A stretch of 64,000 nucleotides of DNA, from positions 4,715,501 through 4,779,500 of the forward strand of contig NZ_CP042435.1 in NCBI RefSeq assembly GCF_007971225.1, given 5' to 3'. The notes beneath the pieces are model-generated. The model saw nothing but the letters and a program-made list of their open reading frames with translations. It did not search any database and was not told the DNA's origin. The stretch comes from Panacibacter ginsenosidivorans (GTDB lineage Bacteria > Bacteroidota > Bacteroidia > Chitinophagales > Chitinophagaceae). The position numbers and the translations under genes are program-made. Shown in pieces: positions 61,993 to 64,000 of this stretch (its first letter is position 1; each line of letters opens with the position of its first letter).

Positions 61993-62052
61993 TGTACAAG
62001 AGTGCGACGCAAGTAAAGCTAAATAATGGTGCTACAGTCCGGCTCAAAAAAG
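61993..62052 (-). repeat. Dispersed ~60-bp repeat, class A, reverse
   Basis: TTGTACAAGAGTGCGACGCAAG, TAAAGCTAAATAATGGTGC, then AGTCCGGCTCAAAAAAG. It lies upstream of the FAD oxidase gene and downstream of the dehydratase gene. Confidence 0.9.
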
Positions 62053-62116
62053 TTCTCAAAATAATTTTCATTTCATCAATTCTCACATCCGCACATTTAC
62101 TCATCTGCACATCTTC

Positions 62117-63832
62117 TTAATGCGAATCCCTTGCAACTTCACTGCCTGAACCACCTTTTAGAAAATCCATATCAGCACCAAGGTGCGCCTGCTCCACATG
62201 CGTTTGATATAAGTGTACATAACCACGCGTATGCATCTTTTCGGTTTGTTTCCATGCGGCCCTGCGTACGGCAAGTTCTTCTTCTGAAACTTCTAACTGA
62301 AGCGTTCTGTTGTGTGCGTCAAGACTGATGACATCTCCATTCTGCACAAGTCCCAAAGGCCCTCCCACAGCGGCTTCCGGCGATACGTGCAGTACCACTG
62401 TGCCGAAACCTGTGCCGCTCATTCTGCCATCAGATATGCGTACCATATCTGTAACACCTTGTTCCAGTAATTTTTTAGGCAGCGCCATATTGCCAACTTC
62501 AGCCATGCCCGGATAGCCTTTGGGTCCGACATTTTTTAGTACCATTATACTGGTTGCCTCAATGTCCAGGGCAGGATCATCAATGCGTGCATGATAATCT
62601 TCTATGTTTTCGAAAACAACTGCTTTGCCTGAATGCTTCAACAACGTAGGGCTTGCAGCGGAAGGTTTTATAACGGCACCATTCGGCGCAAGATTTCCTT
62701 TTACTACAACGATGCCTGATTCTGGTTTAAAAGGTTGTTGCATTGTGCTGATAACATTACGGTCATACACTTCTGCGGCAGCACAATTTTCACCCATTGT
62801 TTTTCCATTTGCTGTAATGGCATCATTGTGAATGATGGCTTTCATTTCTTTTATCACAGCAGGCAAGCCACCGGAGTAATACAGATCTTCCATATAATTT
62901 TCGCCGGAAGGTTGTATGTTGGCAAGCAATGGAATGTTTTGCGAATATTTATCAAAATCATCGATGTTTAATTCGATACCAATACGGCCTGCGATGGCCA
63001 ATAAATGAATGACGAAATTGGTAGAGCCGCCAATTGCTGCATTTACCATAATGGCATTTTCAAAAGCTTTGCGTGTAAGAATTTTACTCAGCGTAAGATC
63101 TTCTTTTACCATTTCCACAATACGTCTTCCCGATAATTGAGAGAGCACTTTACGTCTTGCATCCGCTGCCGGTATAGATGCATTATTGGGCAAAGAAAGC
63201 CCTAATGCTTCTACCATTGTAGCCATTGTTGATGCCGTGCCCATTACCGCGCAATGGCCTTGTGTGCGTGCCATACAAGCTTCGGCTTCCACAAATTCCT
63301 GTGGGGTTATTTGCCCTAATTTATGGGCTACATCAAAACGCCAAACATCCGATGTGCCAATGTCTTTTCCTTTCCAATGGCCTTTTAACATTGGTCCGCC
63401 GGAGATAACAAGTGTTGGAATATTTACACTGCATGCACCCATTACCAGCGATGGTGTTGTTTTATCGCAACCACATAACAGCACTACACCATCAACAGGA
63501 TTGGCTCTTATTGATTCTTCCACATCCATGCTTACCAAATTTCTGTAAAGCATTGCAGTAGGCTTAACCAATGTTTCACCCAATGACATTACGGGAAACT
63601 CAACAGGAAAGCCACCGGCTTCCAGCACACCTTTCTTTACTGCTTCGGCAAGTTCCCGGAAATGCGCATTACAGGGTGTAAGCTCACTCCAGGTATTGCA
63701 GATGCCAATTACAGGTTTGCCTTCAAACATATCTGCCGGTATGCCCTGGTTCTTCATCCATGCACGATAAATAAAACCATCTTTACCTGTACGGCCAAAC
63801 CAGTTGCGGCTTCTTAATTGTAGAGTTTCCAT
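62117..63832 (-). CDS. IlvD/Edd-family dehydratase, sugar-acid (L-arabonate-like) type
   Basis: 571 residues. Fe-S cluster Cys in IGICNTWSELTPCNAHF, LLCGCDKTTPS and QGHCAVMGTASTMA; metal and substrate residues in ISDGRMSGTGFGTVVLHVSPEAAVGGPL. The N-terminus LRSRNWFGRTGKDGFIYRAWM and the C-terminus RGYVHLYQTHVEQAHLGADMDFL match sugar-acid dehydratases (arabonate, xylonate, galactonate) better than dihydroxy-acid dehydratase of branched-chain amino acid synthesis. It would make 2-keto-3-deoxy sugar acids, fitting the GH43 and other glycosidases in the window. No other ilv genes are near. Confidence 0.85.
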   Translation of the reverse strand: METLQLRSRNWFGRTGKDGFIYRAWMKNQGIPADMFEGKPVIGICNTWSELTPCNAHFRELAEAVKKGVLEAGGFPVEFPVMSLGETLVKPTAMLYRNLVSMDVEESIRANPVDGVVLLCGCDKTTPSLVMGACSVNIPTLVISGGPMLKGHWKGKDIGTSDVWRFDVAHKLGQITPQEFVEAEACMARTQGHCAVMGTASTMATMVEALGLSLPNNASIPAADARRKVLSQLSGRRIVEMVKEDLTLSKILTRKAFENAIMVNAAIGGSTNFVIHLLAIAGRIGIELNIDDFDKYSQNIPLLANIQPSGENYMEDLYYSGGLPAVIKEMKAIIHNDAITANGKTMGENCAAAEVYDRNVISTMQQPFKPESGIVVVKGNLAPNGAVIKPSAASPTLLKHSGKAVVFENIEDYHARIDDPALDIEATSIMVLKNVGPKGYPGMAEVGNMALPKKLLEQGVTDMVRISDGRMSGTGFGTVVLHVSPEAAVGGPLGLVQNGDVISLDAHNRTLQLEVSEEELAVRRAAWKQTEKMHTRGYVHLYQTHVEQAHLGADMDFLKGGSGSEVARDSH

Positions 63833-63866
63833 GATTCAAATATTTTCCTGTGCTACTTTTTATTAG

Positions 63867-63923
63867 ATTTTGTAACGGGCTTTAAATCTACTTTAATCTT
63901 TCGTTGCGTCGCACACTTGTGCT
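63867..63923 (+). repeat. Dispersed ~60-bp repeat, class A, forward
   Basis: GATTTTGTAACGGGCTTTAA arm, then TTTCGTTGCGTCGCACACTTGTGC, core at 63903-63922. Confidence 0.85.
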
Positions 63924-63932
63924 GAAGAAATT

Positions 63933-64000
63933 TTATACGGCTTCTGCAATAGTGTTTCCGGGAGAAGCTTTTATTGCTACAGATTTTGGGTGGCACTCTT
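63933..64000 (-). CDS. Possible C-terminal end of a gene running off the right edge
   Basis: On the minus strand, 21 codons ending with TAA at 63933-63935 read ECHPKSVAIKASPGNTIAEA plus V. It stops just before a repeat, as many genes do in this window. Too short for a family; the other two frames are less gene-like. Confidence 0.3.
   Translation of the reverse strand, partial: ECHPKSVAIKASPGNTIAEAV

Noticed and set aside
62117-63832. Dihydroxy-acid dehydratase (ilvD) of branched-chain amino acid synthesis
   Set aside because: N- and C-terminal segments match the sugar-acid dehydratase branch and no ilv or leu genes are nearby.
159-63923. CRISPR array from the GTTGYGTCRCWCWCTTGTAC repeats
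   Set aside because: The copies are scattered over the whole window in both orientations with no regular spacers and no cas genes.

Overview
The window looks like chromosomal DNA of a member of the Bacteroidota, most likely the family Chitinophagaceae or a close relative; this is inferred from gene content and not tested by a search. The support is a low G+C content, lipoproteins with N-terminal Cys motifs, a type IX secretion C-terminal domain, a GSCFA protein, DUF1080 proteins, several carbohydrate-active enzymes, and a TAnnTTTG promoter element. No tRNA, rRNA, CRISPR array, transposase, integrase or phage gene was recognised.

Layout. 1-5000: the N-terminal end of ruvB, a YdcZ-type transporter, then a MarR regulator with palindromic sites on both sides, followed by three NAD(P)-dependent oxidoreductases and a thioredoxin-like protein; this looks like an electrophile or quinone stress module. 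5000-12720: a lipoprotein, an ABM-domain protein, an S41 peptidase, a membrane protein, an aldo/keto reductase, and a pair made of an Lgt-like membrane enzyme and a Tes/MJ0619-like radical SAM protein. 12850-18460: a DinB protein, then a serine hydrolase/D-aminoacylase fusion followed by dgcN-dgcA-like genes, together a candidate D-amino-acid scavenging locus. 18500-28670: small proteins, an esterase, three DUF1080 (3-keto-glycoside hydrolase-like) proteins, a GH5 enzyme, a bile-acid-symporter-like transporter and several proteins of unknown function. 28975-33510: three tandem paralogous lipoproteins with a clan GH-A-like pattern, each with the same long conserved leader. 34000-36700: a TIM-barrel isomerase, an MBL hydrolase and a YedY/sulfite-oxidase-like protein. 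36907-42297: a giant protein with two alpha/beta-hydrolase domains and a CHAT caspase-like protease. 42720-48040: a cytochrome c-porin-cytochrome c operon, a GH43 enzyme, a small lipoprotein and a secreted caspase-like protein. 48190-64000: an aminotransferase, a T9SS-exported protein, rlmB, an outer-membrane protein, an HMG-CoA-lyase-like enzyme with a GSCFA protein, an M14 peptidase, a two-component system, a large FAD/Fe-S oxidase and a sugar-acid dehydratase of the IlvD/Edd family.

The most striking signal is not a gene. A repeat unit of about 60 bp occurs 38 times (plus one decayed copy), almost entirely between genes and on average every 1.7 kb. It starts with a T-run and a TGAGCCGGGCT-like arm and ends with GTTGCGTCGCACTCTTGTAC or with a second version, GTTGTGTCACTCACTTGTAC. 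Nine pairs lie head to head. The two versions differ in a way that keeps a small palindrome paired. No mobilising enzyme for it is present in the window.
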